Of a stretch of DNA of 21,475 bases, positions 13,801 through 20,554 are shown piece after piece. The notes under the pieces are model-generated. The model searched no databases and had not been told where the DNA came from. It worked only from the letters and a program-made list of their open reading frames with translations. This DNA comes from Clostridia bacterium (lineage in GTDB: Bacteria > Bacillota > Clostridia > Oscillospirales > CAG-272): NCBI GenBank assembly GCA_017960705.1, contig JAGCYR010000122.1, positions 1 through 21,475 of the forward strand. Direction: 5' to 3'. Within the stretch, counting starts at the first letter, position 1. Each line of letters begins with the position of its first letter. The position numbers were made by a program, and so were the translations under genes.

Positions 13801-14589
13801 TTATTTTTTCAGTACGCGCCGGATGATCCGGAGCTGCGCCCGTTTCGGCAGGATCCCGAGCAGACGGAGCCACGGGTTGCGGTTCAGACGATAGACCGGC
13901 TTCGGTCTCTTCTTTGTCAGCGCCCGGAGCACCACGCTTGCGAGCTTTTCGGGCGCGACCTTCTTGGCTTCGACCCGATCGACGATCGACTTGAAGCGCG
14001 CGGCGTTGACGGGATAAAGTTCGGTCGACGCACAGAACCGGTCGAGCGCCGCGGTCGACGCGGGGAGCATCCCGGTATCGACCGCCCCCGGACGGATCAC
14101 CGCCACGGGATAGCCGAGCAGCTGCAGCTCCATCCGCAGCGCGTCGGCGTAGCGGTCGAGCGCCGCCTTGGTCACCGCGTAGATCCCGGTAAAGGGCAAC
14201 GGATCGAGCGGGGCGAGTTCGCTCGTGACGATCACCACCCGCGCCCCGGGGTTGAAGTACGGGAGCGCGAGCCGGTTGACCCGGTACGCCCCGAACAGAT
14301 TGACGTTGAAAATGCGGAGGAACCGTGTTTCGTCCATCTCGACAAGCGAGCCGAGATCGTAGAGCCCCGCCGCGTGGATCACGCCGTCAAGTCCTCCCTC
14401 TCCCGCCGTTTTGATCGCTCCCTCGAGGGAGGCGGGATCGGTCACGTCGGCTGCGATCACTCTCCACGGAGTCCCCTCGTCGGCTTGTTTGAGGTCGATC
14501 CCGATCGGTTCGTCGCCGCGATCAAACAGCCGGCGGCAGATCGCTCTGCCCATCCCGCCGTTCGCCCCGGTCACAAGATACCGCGCCAT
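13801..14589 (-). CDS. Short-chain dehydrogenase/reductase (SDR)
   Basis: A 262-aa classical SDR: NAD(P)-binding T7-G-A-N-G-G-M-G14, NxN motif region NVNLFGAY, catalytic Ser123 in VTSELAP and Y137-A-V-T-K141. Asp32 at the end of the second strand (GIDLK) suggests preference for NAD(H) over NADP(H). The substrate is unknown; a C-terminal basic extension (KKRPKPVYRLNRNPWLRLLG) resembles that of membrane-associated SDRs acting on lipids or retinol-like substrates, which is only a guess. ATG 14589 has AAGGAGA about 5 nt upstream, 13 nt after the PPC gene's stop. Confidence 0.9.
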   Translation of the reverse strand: MARYLVTGANGGMGRAICRRLFDRGDEPIGIDLKQADEGTPWRVIAADVTDPASLEGAIKTAGEGGLDGVIHAAGLYDLGSLVEMDETRFLRIFNVNLFGAYRVNRLALPYFNPGARVVIVTSELAPLDPLPFTGIYAVTKAALDRYADALRMELQLLGYPVAVIRPGAVDTGMLPASTAALDRFCASTELYPVNAARFKSIVDRVEAKKVAPEKLASVVLRALTKKRPKPVYRLNRNPWLRLLGILPKRAQLRIIRRVLKK

Positions 14590-14602
14590 AGCGTCTCCTT
14601 TT

Positions 14603-15046
14603 TTATCGGTCTCCGAAATCCCAGACCTTCGTTCCCCACGCGGGGTCGGTCTTCCGCGAGATCACCCCTCCGGCGATCGGACGCACCTCGATCTCCGCGG
14701 TGATCAGTACCCGCGCCTCCCCGAGATGACCGCCCGCCGTTTCGTGCTTTCCGTTCTCCACGTAGGCGAATATCGCGTGCGTATGCTGGGCAAGCCCGCC
14801 GTTGCCGTCGTCGGTCACGTCGCCCCAAAGCGAGGCGAGTTCCAGCATCCCCGAGAGCGTGCGGCTGCCGTAGGTTTTCGTTTCGGGATCGAAGGTCTTG
14901 ACCTCGGCAAGGTCGCAGCCCCCGAGCCCGGAAAAGGTCGCCGACCGGATCCCCTCGCGGCGGCAGAATTCGAGCACCGACGCGATCACCCCGTCGCCGC
15001 GGTCGAGCCGCAGATAACCGATCCCGTTACAGATCCTGTATTCCAT
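14603..15046 (-). CDS. PPC (DUF296)-domain protein
   Basis: A 147-aa single-domain protein of the PPC/DUF296 fold. The conserved His trio typical of bacterial members is present: H88-T-H90 and G-G-H107-L, followed by ITAEIEV. In plants this fold is part of AT-hook DNA-binding proteins; bacterial stand-alone versions form trimers, may bind a metal through these His residues, and have no settled role. There is no AT-hook here, so DNA binding should not be assumed. AAGGAAGG lies about 8 nt before the ATG at 15046. It sits within a run of closely spaced minus-strand genes. Confidence 0.85.
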   Translation of the reverse strand: MEYRICNGIGYLRLDRGDGVIASVLEFCRREGIRSATFSGLGGCDLAEVKTFDPETKTYGSRTLSGMLELASLWGDVTDDGNGGLAQHTHAIFAYVENGKHETAGGHLGEARVLITAEIEVRPIAGGVISRKTDPAWGTKVWDFGDR

Positions 15047-15070
15047 CCCGTTGTCCTTCCTTTTCTATGG

Positions 15071-15166
15071 TCAGAACGAGCGCCCCGATCCCGCAAAGAC
15101 GACGGCGAGGACCCCCGCGGCAAACGCGGCGATCCCCGGCGCTTTCTTAGTGCGGTTTTCGTTCAT
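15071..15166 (-). CDS. Small hydrophobic ORF, 31 aa
   Basis: An ATG at 15166 with GGGGGAG about 9 nt upstream opens a 31-codon frame (MNENRTKKAPGIAAFAAGVL and 11 more residues) ending in TGA at 15073-15071. A charged start followed by a hydrophobic stretch suggests a tiny membrane protein. After residue 24 the hydrophobic stretch breaks; one extra base near 15088 would extend it into a full TM helix and a tail ending near the start of the PPC gene. No family is recognised. It lies in the gap between the YunG-like and PPC genes in the same operon. Confidence 0.4.
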   Translation of the reverse strand: MNENRTKKAPGIAAFAAGVLAVVFAGSGRSF

Positions 15167-15188
15167 ATCCGTTCTCCCCCGCGAGGGT

Positions 15189-15800
15189 TTATTTCTCGAT
15201 GCGTTCGAGCTTGACCTCGATCTCGGGCGTGCCGTAAGCGGGGTCGAAGAGCTTCGCGATATGCGACGCGTACCAATCCTTGATCTCGGCGTCGGTCATC
15301 TCGCACTTCTCGCCTTTGGTTTTGATCTTCACGGTGACGATCTGTTCTTCCATTTCGTTATCCTCCCGTTTTTCCGGCGGCAGGATCGCCGCCAGTTTGC
15401 GTTTCAGTTCTTCGTAGCGGAGCCGTTTTTCCGTCTTCCCGAGGTGGGTCTCCCGTAACTGTTCGGGGCAGTTGCGGTAGTCGAGCGGCGCGGGAAACTG
15501 TTCGCTCGTCAGGTCGAATACGCATCCCCCGACCGCGTTGAAACAGTGGTAGTTCCCGTCGGGGAGCGGCACGCCGTATACTTTGCCGCCGTAGATATCC
15601 TGCAAAAGGAACGCGGTGATGGTGCACTGTCCCCAGGTCTTATTGTCTTCCGACCATTCGTTTCGCATCCGGCTCGCGCAGGTCTCGCGGCACCACACGC
15701 GCGAGAGCAGATCGTAGTAGTCCCGCGGGGTCAGCCCCCGTTGATCTTTTACGTCCGCGGTCTCCCAACCGTAAAAACGGTACGTCTTCCCGTTTTCCAT
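15189..15800 (-). CDS. YunG-like protein with a C-terminal extension
   Basis: A 203-aa protein. Residues 1 to about 140 match the YunG family: TWGQCTITAFLLQDIYGGKV, GVPLPDGNYHCFN, CVFDLTSEQF and LDYRNCPEQLRE. Cys59, His85 and Asp96 fall in an order like a papain/transglutaminase-type triad; this is an inference, since the family has no established activity. From about residue 150 (MEEQIVTVKIKTKGEKC) a separate small domain follows, which has its own strong upstream Shine-Dalgarno site in the DNA. The longer frame reaches a TTG at 15842 inside the promoter; the ATG at 15800 with AAAGGA nearby is preferred. It leads a minus-strand run through the small ORF, PPC, SDR and DUF3592 genes. Confidence 0.8.
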   Translation of the reverse strand: MENGKTYRFYGWETADVKDQRGLTPRDYYDLLSRVWCRETCASRMRNEWSEDNKTWGQCTITAFLLQDIYGGKVYGVPLPDGNYHCFNAVGGCVFDLTSEQFPAPLDYRNCPEQLRETHLGKTEKRLRYEELKRKLAAILPPEKREDNEMEEQIVTVKIKTKGEKCEMTDAEIKDWYASHIAKLFDPAYGTPEIEVKLERIEK

Positions 15801-15861
15801 ATCGTCCTTTCGTTTGCCCGTCCCGAAAACCGGCGCGGGCAATCTTTGCGCCCGCGCCTAT

Positions 15862-15890
15862 ATTATATATTCTTTTTCTTTGTTTGTCAA
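15862..15890 (-). promoter_or_regulatory. Consensus promoter for the YunG-PPC-SDR-DUF3592 run
   Basis: On the minus strand, TTGACA (15890-15885), exactly 17 nt, then TATAAT (15867-15862): a full consensus sigma-70 promoter. It begins 8 nt after the stop of the upstream TIM-barrel gene. Confidence 0.9.
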
Positions 15891-15898
15891 ATATCCGG

Positions 15899-16720
15899 TT
15901 ACTTTACCGAATCAAACCACGCCCGGTACGCCGCGAGGATCGACCGAAGGTCCGGGAACACCGTGCGGAGCTCGGGGCGCCACATGTTCTCCCATTCGAG
16001 AGACAGCACGCCGTTATAGCCGCGCTTTTCAAGCAGTGCAAGCGAACGCCCGAGCGGGACCTCGCCCTCCCCGACCTTGGTATAGGTCATCCCGCCGTCG
16101 GGATCGTCCTTCTTCTTCACGCCGTCCTTGATATGGACGTGGACGGTCTTATCCCCGAGGTACGCGTCGGATTCGTCGACCGATTCCCCGAGTTCGTAAG
16201 AGTGGAAGATATCCCAGATCACCGAGACCGCGTCGCTTTCGACCGCCCTCACCACCCGCATCACGTCCCGCGCGCGGGAATAGGTTCCGTGGGTCTCGAG
16301 CCAGAGGTCGGCGGGATAACGTTCCGCGACCCGCGCGATCTCTTCGACCGAACGGATGATGCCCTCTTCGTTCTCGGTCTTCCCCTCCGGCACGCGGAGC
16401 GCCGAATGACCGAGGAAGACGCGCACGCCCTTCGCCCCGATCGCCGCCGCCCGCTCGAAGACGGGAGTCAGCTTTTCGTCAAGTCCCGGACGGTAGTCGG
16501 TCAGCGCAAGCCCCATCCCGATATCCGACGCGGCGAGCCCGTTCTCTTTGAGCGCCGCGACCAGTTCGGGGAGCTCCGCGTCGGAGAGCCCGAAGGGACG
16601 GTCCTCGCGGTCAAGCCGGATCTCGACCGCCTTCATACCGGCGTCGGCTCCGACCGACAACACTTCCCGCCACGGAAGATCCGGACAGGCGATGGTACTG
16701 AATCCGAGGGTCGTTTTCAT
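15899..16720 (-). CDS. Sugar-phosphate isomerase/epimerase-like TIM barrel (AP endonuclease 2 superfamily)
   Basis: A 273-aa xylose-isomerase-like TIM barrel. Candidate metal ligands are on the expected strands: Glu142 (LWLETHGT), Asp170 and His173 (IWDIFHSY), the HVHIKD segment near 200, and Glu242 (LSLEWEN). Relatives act on sugars, inosose, hydroxypyruvate or tagatose-type substrates; this sequence does not let me choose. The frame reaches a GTG at 16729, but AGGTGG is placed correctly for the ATG at 16720 and overlaps the GTG option. It begins 10 nt after the dehydrogenase stop, so the two form a small operon, probably for catabolism of one sugar or sugar acid. Confidence 0.88.
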   Translation of the reverse strand: MKTTLGFSTIACPDLPWREVLSVGADAGMKAVEIRLDREDRPFGLSDAELPELVAALKENGLAASDIGMGLALTDYRPGLDEKLTPVFERAAAIGAKGVRVFLGHSALRVPEGKTENEEGIIRSVEEIARVAERYPADLWLETHGTYSRARDVMRVVRAVESDAVSVIWDIFHSYELGESVDESDAYLGDKTVHVHIKDGVKKKDDPDGGMTYTKVGEGEVPLGRSLALLEKRGYNGVLSLEWENMWRPELRTVFPDLRSILAAYRAWFDSVK

Positions 16721-16730
16721 CTTATCCACC

Positions 16731-17747
16731 TTACATTTTGGTCATTCTGGACGAGACGTCGCGGGAGATCTCCAGCGGCAGATCGGTCTCTCCGTCGAAG
16801 AAGCGGACCATCTGGCGCGCCAGCTCCATCGTCCCGAATCCGCGGCGGTCCATCGTGGGTCCGCCCATGTGGGGGATGCAGTAGACGTTCGGGAGGGTGC
16901 GCAGCGGGCTGTCCGGAGCGAGGGGTTCCTGGTGGAAAACGTCGAGCATGATGCGGATGCGCCCCTTCTTCGCCTCGTCGAGCAGAGCCGCCTCCTCGAT
17001 CACCGCGCCGCGCGAGGTGTTGAGCAGGAGCGCCCCGTCCTTCATTTTCGAGAGCTGCTCCGCGCCGACCAGCGCCCGGTTCTCGGCGTTCAGGGCGGAG
17101 TGGATCGAGACGATGTCGCACTCCGCGAACAGGTCGTCGAGCTCCATCATCGTGATCCCGTATTTGTTGCGGTATTCCTCGTCGGGGGCGTGGTGCGAGA
17201 AGAGACGGATGTCGCAGCGGAACGCGTGGAGCAGCGGGATCAGGTAGCGGGTGATGGTGCCGAAGCCGACAAGCCCCACCTTCGCGTCCATCAGAGAACA
17301 CCACGAGCCGAAGGGATTGTAGTCGTCCTTCCATCCGCCCTCGCGGACGATCCGCACGTAGTCGGGAATGCTTCTCTGCGCCGCGAGCAGAAAGGCGATG
17401 GTGCCCTCCGCGACCGATTCGGCGTAGATCTGGTTCTCGGTCAGGACGCGTACCCCGACGTCGTAGACCGAGGCGTCGAGCAGATTGCCGACCGTTCCCC
17501 CGGTGTGCGCGATCAGTTTCAGGCGGGGATTGTCTCCGAGCAGCGCGGCGTCGTAGAACTCGCTGCCCCACCCGGTCATCACGGCGTCGAATTCGGGAAG
17601 AAGCGGTTTCAGGTCTTCTTTCGTCATCTTCTTCCCCGTCTCGTTCCAGACGACCTCAAAATGCTCTTCGAGGAACGCTTTGACTTCCGCCGGGAAAAAC
17701 GACCGTCTCGTTCCCCCCTCCTGCATGGTGACCAGTACCCGTTTCAT
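16731..17747 (-). CDS. D-isomer-specific 2-hydroxyacid dehydrogenase
   Basis: A 338-aa NAD-dependent dehydrogenase of the SerA/hydroxypyruvate reductase superfamily. The Rossmann motif GLVGFGTITR (about 168-177) and the catalytic trio Arg246 (NTSRG), Glu274 (FHQEP) and His293 (PHMGG) are visible with normal spacing. The length fits the simple two-domain form without ACT domains, so biosynthetic 3-phosphoglycerate dehydrogenase is less likely than a glyoxylate/hydroxypyruvate or sugar-acid type. ATG 17747 with GGAGGG 5-6 nt upstream is chosen over the longer frame beginning at 17792. A CCCCC-GAAAA-GGGGG hairpin sits in the leader just before the ribosome site. It pairs with the TIM-barrel gene downstream. 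Confidence 0.9.
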   Translation of the reverse strand: MKRVLVTMQEGGTRRSFFPAEVKAFLEEHFEVVWNETGKKMTKEDLKPLLPEFDAVMTGWGSEFYDAALLGDNPRLKLIAHTGGTVGNLLDASVYDVGVRVLTENQIYAESVAEGTIAFLLAAQRSIPDYVRIVREGGWKDDYNPFGSWCSLMDAKVGLVGFGTITRYLIPLLHAFRCDIRLFSHHAPDEEYRNKYGITMMELDDLFAECDIVSIHSALNAENRALVGAEQLSKMKDGALLLNTSRGAVIEEAALLDEAKKGRIRIMLDVFHQEPLAPDSPLRTLPNVYCIPHMGGPTMDRRGFGTMELARQMVRFFDGETDLPLEISRDVSSRMTKM

Positions 17748-17796
17748 TGTTCCCTCCGTTCCCCCCTTTTCGGGGGATTCGTTATCGTTCAAGGAT

Positions 17797-17825
17797 ATTA
17801 TAGCAATTCAAAGCCGAAAAAGCAA
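17797..17825 (-). promoter_or_regulatory. Promoter for the dehydrogenase/TIM-barrel operon
   Basis: On the minus strand, TTGCTT (17825-17820), 17 nt, then TATAAT (17802-17797), preceded by TGC as in the diguanylate cyclase promoter. Confidence 0.8.
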
Positions 17826-17858
17826 GCGGACAGCTGTCTTTTCGCGCACACTTTCGGG

Positions 17859-20198
17859 TCATTCGGCGCCGCCGCCCCAGAACTGCCCGAGCAGATGCGA
17901 GAGCGATTTGAGATCCCCGACGTATTTCAGCCCCCGCCAATGGTTGGGCATCAGACGGCGGTAGACCGGCTCGGAGAATCGGTCGTCGATCAGCACCACG
18001 ACCCCGCGGTCAAGTTCGGTGCGGATGACCCGCCCCGCCGCCTGCAGCACGCGATTCATCCCGGGGTAGACGTAGGCGTACTCGCGCCCGGCTTCGAGCG
18101 TATCGTCGTAATACTCGCGGATCGCCTCGTTTTCGGGGGTCGGCTGCGGGAGCCCCACGCCGATAACGATCGCCCCGATCAGCCGCCGTCCGACCAGATC
18201 CACGCCCTCGGCGTAGATGCCGCCCATCACGGTAAACCCGACCAGCGCCCGGCGGTTGTCCTCCGCAAAGCGGTCGAGGAACGCCTGCCGTTCGCGGCGG
18301 TCCATCCGTCTGCCCTGTTTCACCGTCTCCAGCGCCGGCGCCAGTCTGCCCACTTCCTCCGCCAGCCGGTCGAGGTAGGCGAACGACGGGCAGAACACGA
18401 GGTAGTTCCCCGGCTTCGCCTTGACCGTGGTCAGCACCGCCCGCGCGACGGCTTTCAGGGTGTCCTCGCGCTCCGAATAGCGGGTGCCTATCCGGTCGAG
18501 GACGGCGACACAGAGCTGCGAGGGATCGAAGGGCGAGGGCAGATCGAGTTCGTCGTCGGTCGGTCTTCCCCCGAGTACGGTGCGGTAGTACGCCGTCGGG
18601 GTCATGGTCGCGGAGAAGAAGACGGCGGATCTGCCGAGGGCGAGCCGCGAAGAGACGGTCTCCGACGGATCGAGGCAGAGCGCCCGGTAGGTCAGCGCGT
18701 CGCCGTGCAGGGTAACGAACGAAACGAAGCGCGCCGAATACCGCGAGAGTTTCGCTGCGGCTTCGGCAAGGTCGTACTCCGCGTCGCGCAGCCCCGAAAG
18801 GATATCGGGGGGCAGTTTTCTTTCCTCCAAAACGGAAAGGCAGACGTCGGAGAGATCCGCGAGCGCGTCGGGCAGCCCCTTGGGGATATCCCGCTGCCGG
18901 TAGAATCCGCGCTTGATCCCCTCCCCGTCGGTCTCGACCGAATCGGCGACCGGCGGCATAAGGATCTTGCGCAGGGTCGAAACGGTTCCGTCAAGCGCGG
19001 CTTTCAGACGGGGGTTTTGCTCCGCCGCCGGGCGGAACGCGTCGAAAAAGGTCAGGGGCAGATCAAGGGAATACAGTTCCCGCGCCCGGTCGATCAGGTT
19101 GTGCGCCTCGTCGCAGAGGAAGCACCATTCGCCCTTTTCGGAGAAGAAGCGTCGGATCGCGACGCGGGGATGGAACAGGTAGTTGTAGTCGCAGATCACG
19201 ATATCGGCAAACTCCGCGTAGCGGAGCGCGAGCTCGTAGGGGCAGACCTTGTGTTTTGCCCCCGCCTCGCGAAGGAGGGTCAGGTCGACGGTGGTTTTCC
19301 CCGAAGCGAGCAGTTCCCGCGCCGCCTCGTCCTCCCTTGCCGGAGCGGAGCGCGACAAAGGACAGCGTTCGCCCCCGATCTCGCGGCAGATCTCGTTGTG
19401 CGGACAGATCCGTTCTTTGGCGGAGAGGAGCAGAACGCGCAGCTCGGCGCCGGCTTTGGCGAGTCGTTCCGCCGCGTCGACCGCAGCGAGCGCCGCCGTG
19501 TTCTTCGGCGTGAGGTAGAAGATCTTTTCGCAAAAGCCCTCGCCCATCGCGCGGACGGCGGGAAACAGAACCGACGCGGTCTTGCCGATGCCGGTCGGGG
19601 CGCAGGCGTAGAGCGAGTAGCCGCCCCGGATCGCCTTGTACGCCGACGAGATCAGCTCGCGCTGCCCCTCCCGGACGTTCGGATAGGGAAAGACCGCCTT
19701 CGCCATCGACGGCAGTCGCCGCTCGACCCGCTCGATCTCGTACGCCGCGTCCTGTTCCACCGACTCGAAGAGGCGGGCGTAGAAGCGGTCAAGGTCCTCC
19801 TTTTTCGGGGTCTCCGGTACCTCGCGGGTCTCGCCCGACGGGGAGAGGTACACGGTCTTGAAGCGTCCGCTCCGCGTCTTCCCCGTCCGCTCTGCCATCG
19901 CAAGAAGACAGAAACCCTCGCCGCGGGTCTGCCGGACGAGCTCGGGGTCTGGGCGCTTGGGGTCGCCCGACGTGCGGGCGAAGAGAACGAGATCGTCCCC
20001 GTCATATACGAGTTCCCCCGTGACGAGATACCGCCGTCCGTTGTATTCGTACAGATCGGAGATCGGCTCTCCCCGTCGTCCCGCCCCCCCGTCCGCGGAG
20101 TCGTCGGGGAGGGGCTTCGTCCGCCTGCGGATGCGCGCCAGCCGCACCAGCTCCGCCGCCTGCAAAACGATCGCGCCGGTCTCTTTGTCGTAGCGCAT
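17859..20198 (-). CDS. DinG/XPD-family ATP-dependent DNA helicase with Fe-S cluster
   Basis: A 779-aa superfamily 2 helicase of the Rad3/XPD/DinG group, which unwinds DNA 5' to 3' in repair or R-loop and D-loop removal. Motif I is APTGIGKT (about 200-207) and the DEAH box is D363-E-A-H366. Between them lie four cysteines that likely hold a 4Fe-4S cluster: Cys265, Cys271, Cys279 and Cys319 (ICPHNEIC, RCPLS, VCPYEL). Later motifs are FFSATMTP, GGIYAEGVD and the arginine-finger QAAGRVIR. The N-terminal about 170 residues form an extra domain in the position where clostridial relatives carry a PD-(D/E)XK-like nuclease domain; I cannot confirm catalytic residues. ATG 20198 is preceded by GGAGGGG. 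I see no strong promoter in the 110 nt upstream. Confidence 0.92.
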   Translation of the reverse strand: MRYDKETGAIVLQAAELVRLARIRRRTKPLPDDSADGGAGRRGEPISDLYEYNGRRYLVTGELVYDGDDLVLFARTSGDPKRPDPELVRQTRGEGFCLLAMAERTGKTRSGRFKTVYLSPSGETREVPETPKKEDLDRFYARLFESVEQDAAYEIERVERRLPSMAKAVFPYPNVREGQRELISSAYKAIRGGYSLYACAPTGIGKTASVLFPAVRAMGEGFCEKIFYLTPKNTAALAAVDAAERLAKAGAELRVLLLSAKERICPHNEICREIGGERCPLSRSAPAREDEAARELLASGKTTVDLTLLREAGAKHKVCPYELALRYAEFADIVICDYNYLFHPRVAIRRFFSEKGEWCFLCDEAHNLIDRARELYSLDLPLTFFDAFRPAAEQNPRLKAALDGTVSTLRKILMPPVADSVETDGEGIKRGFYRQRDIPKGLPDALADLSDVCLSVLEERKLPPDILSGLRDAEYDLAEAAAKLSRYSARFVSFVTLHGDALTYRALCLDPSETVSSRLALGRSAVFFSATMTPTAYYRTVLGGRPTDDELDLPSPFDPSQLCVAVLDRIGTRYSEREDTLKAVARAVLTTVKAKPGNYLVFCPSFAYLDRLAEEVGRLAPALETVKQGRRMDRRERQAFLDRFAEDNRRALVGFTVMGGIYAEGVDLVGRRLIGAIVIGVGLPQPTPENEAIREYYDDTLEAGREYAYVYPGMNRVLQAAGRVIRTELDRGVVVLIDDRFSEPVYRRLMPNHWRGLKYVGDLKSLSHLLGQFWGGGAE

Positions 20199-20265
20199 CG
20201 CGTCCCCTCCTTTCCCCGTATCCGGGCGTGGTTTGAAACTTTTTTCCGAAAAATCAAAAAAACTC

Positions 20266-20294
20266 TTGCTTTTTTATTTTGAGTGTGTTAGAAT
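20266..20294 (+). promoter_or_regulatory. Promoter of the tRNA-Val pair
   Basis: TTGCTT (20266-20271), 17 nt, then TAGAAT (20289-20294), about 15 nt before the first tRNA. Confidence 0.7.
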
Positions 20295-20308
20295 ATACTC
20301 CGTCACGC

Positions 20309-20385
20309 GGAGGCATAGCTCAGTCGGTTAGAGCACTTGCTTCACATGCAAGGGGTCACAGGTTCGAGTCCTGTTGTCTCCACCA
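20309..20385 (+). tRNA. tRNA-Val, anticodon CAC
   Basis: Complete 77-nt cloverleaf with encoded CCA. The acceptor stem GGAGGCA/TGTCTCC has one G-T pair; the anticodon stem CTTGC/GCAAG holds loop TTCACAT with CAC at 20343-20345; the T arm contains GGTTCGAGTCC. It reads GTG codons. Confidence 0.97.
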
Positions 20386-20416
20386 CGGACTTTCCGCCGC
20401 GTCGATCGACCCATCC

Positions 20417-20493
20417 GGAGGCATAGCTCAGTTGGTTAGAGTACTTGCTTGACATGCAAGGGGTCACTGGTTCGAGTCCAGTTGTCTCCACCA
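20417..20493 (+). tRNA. tRNA-Val, anticodon GAC
   Basis: Complete 77-nt cloverleaf with encoded CCA, 31 nt after the first. The anticodon loop TTGACAT has GAC at 20451-20453, reading GTC and GTT. It differs from its neighbour at only five positions, including a compensated base pair in the T stem and a G-T pair closing the D stem. Confidence 0.97.
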
Positions 20494-20494
20494 G

Positions 20495-20530
20495 AACGGC
20501 ACTCGTTTCAGGGTGCCGTTTTCTTCTTTT
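20495..20530 (+). terminator. Intrinsic terminator of the tRNA transcript
   Basis: Stem AACGGCAC (20495-20502)/GTGCCGTT (20513-20520) followed by TTCTTCTTTT, directly after the second tRNA's CCA. Confidence 0.9.
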
Positions 20531-20554
20531 GATCCGAGAAAGGAGGCTTTTTTC

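Noticed and set aside
16548..20282. A 1244-codon plus-strand frame opposite the helicase, dehydrogenase and TIM-barrel genes
   Set aside because: It spans several real minus-strand genes with clear catalytic motifs and has a low-complexity composition typical of antisense frames in GC-rich DNA.
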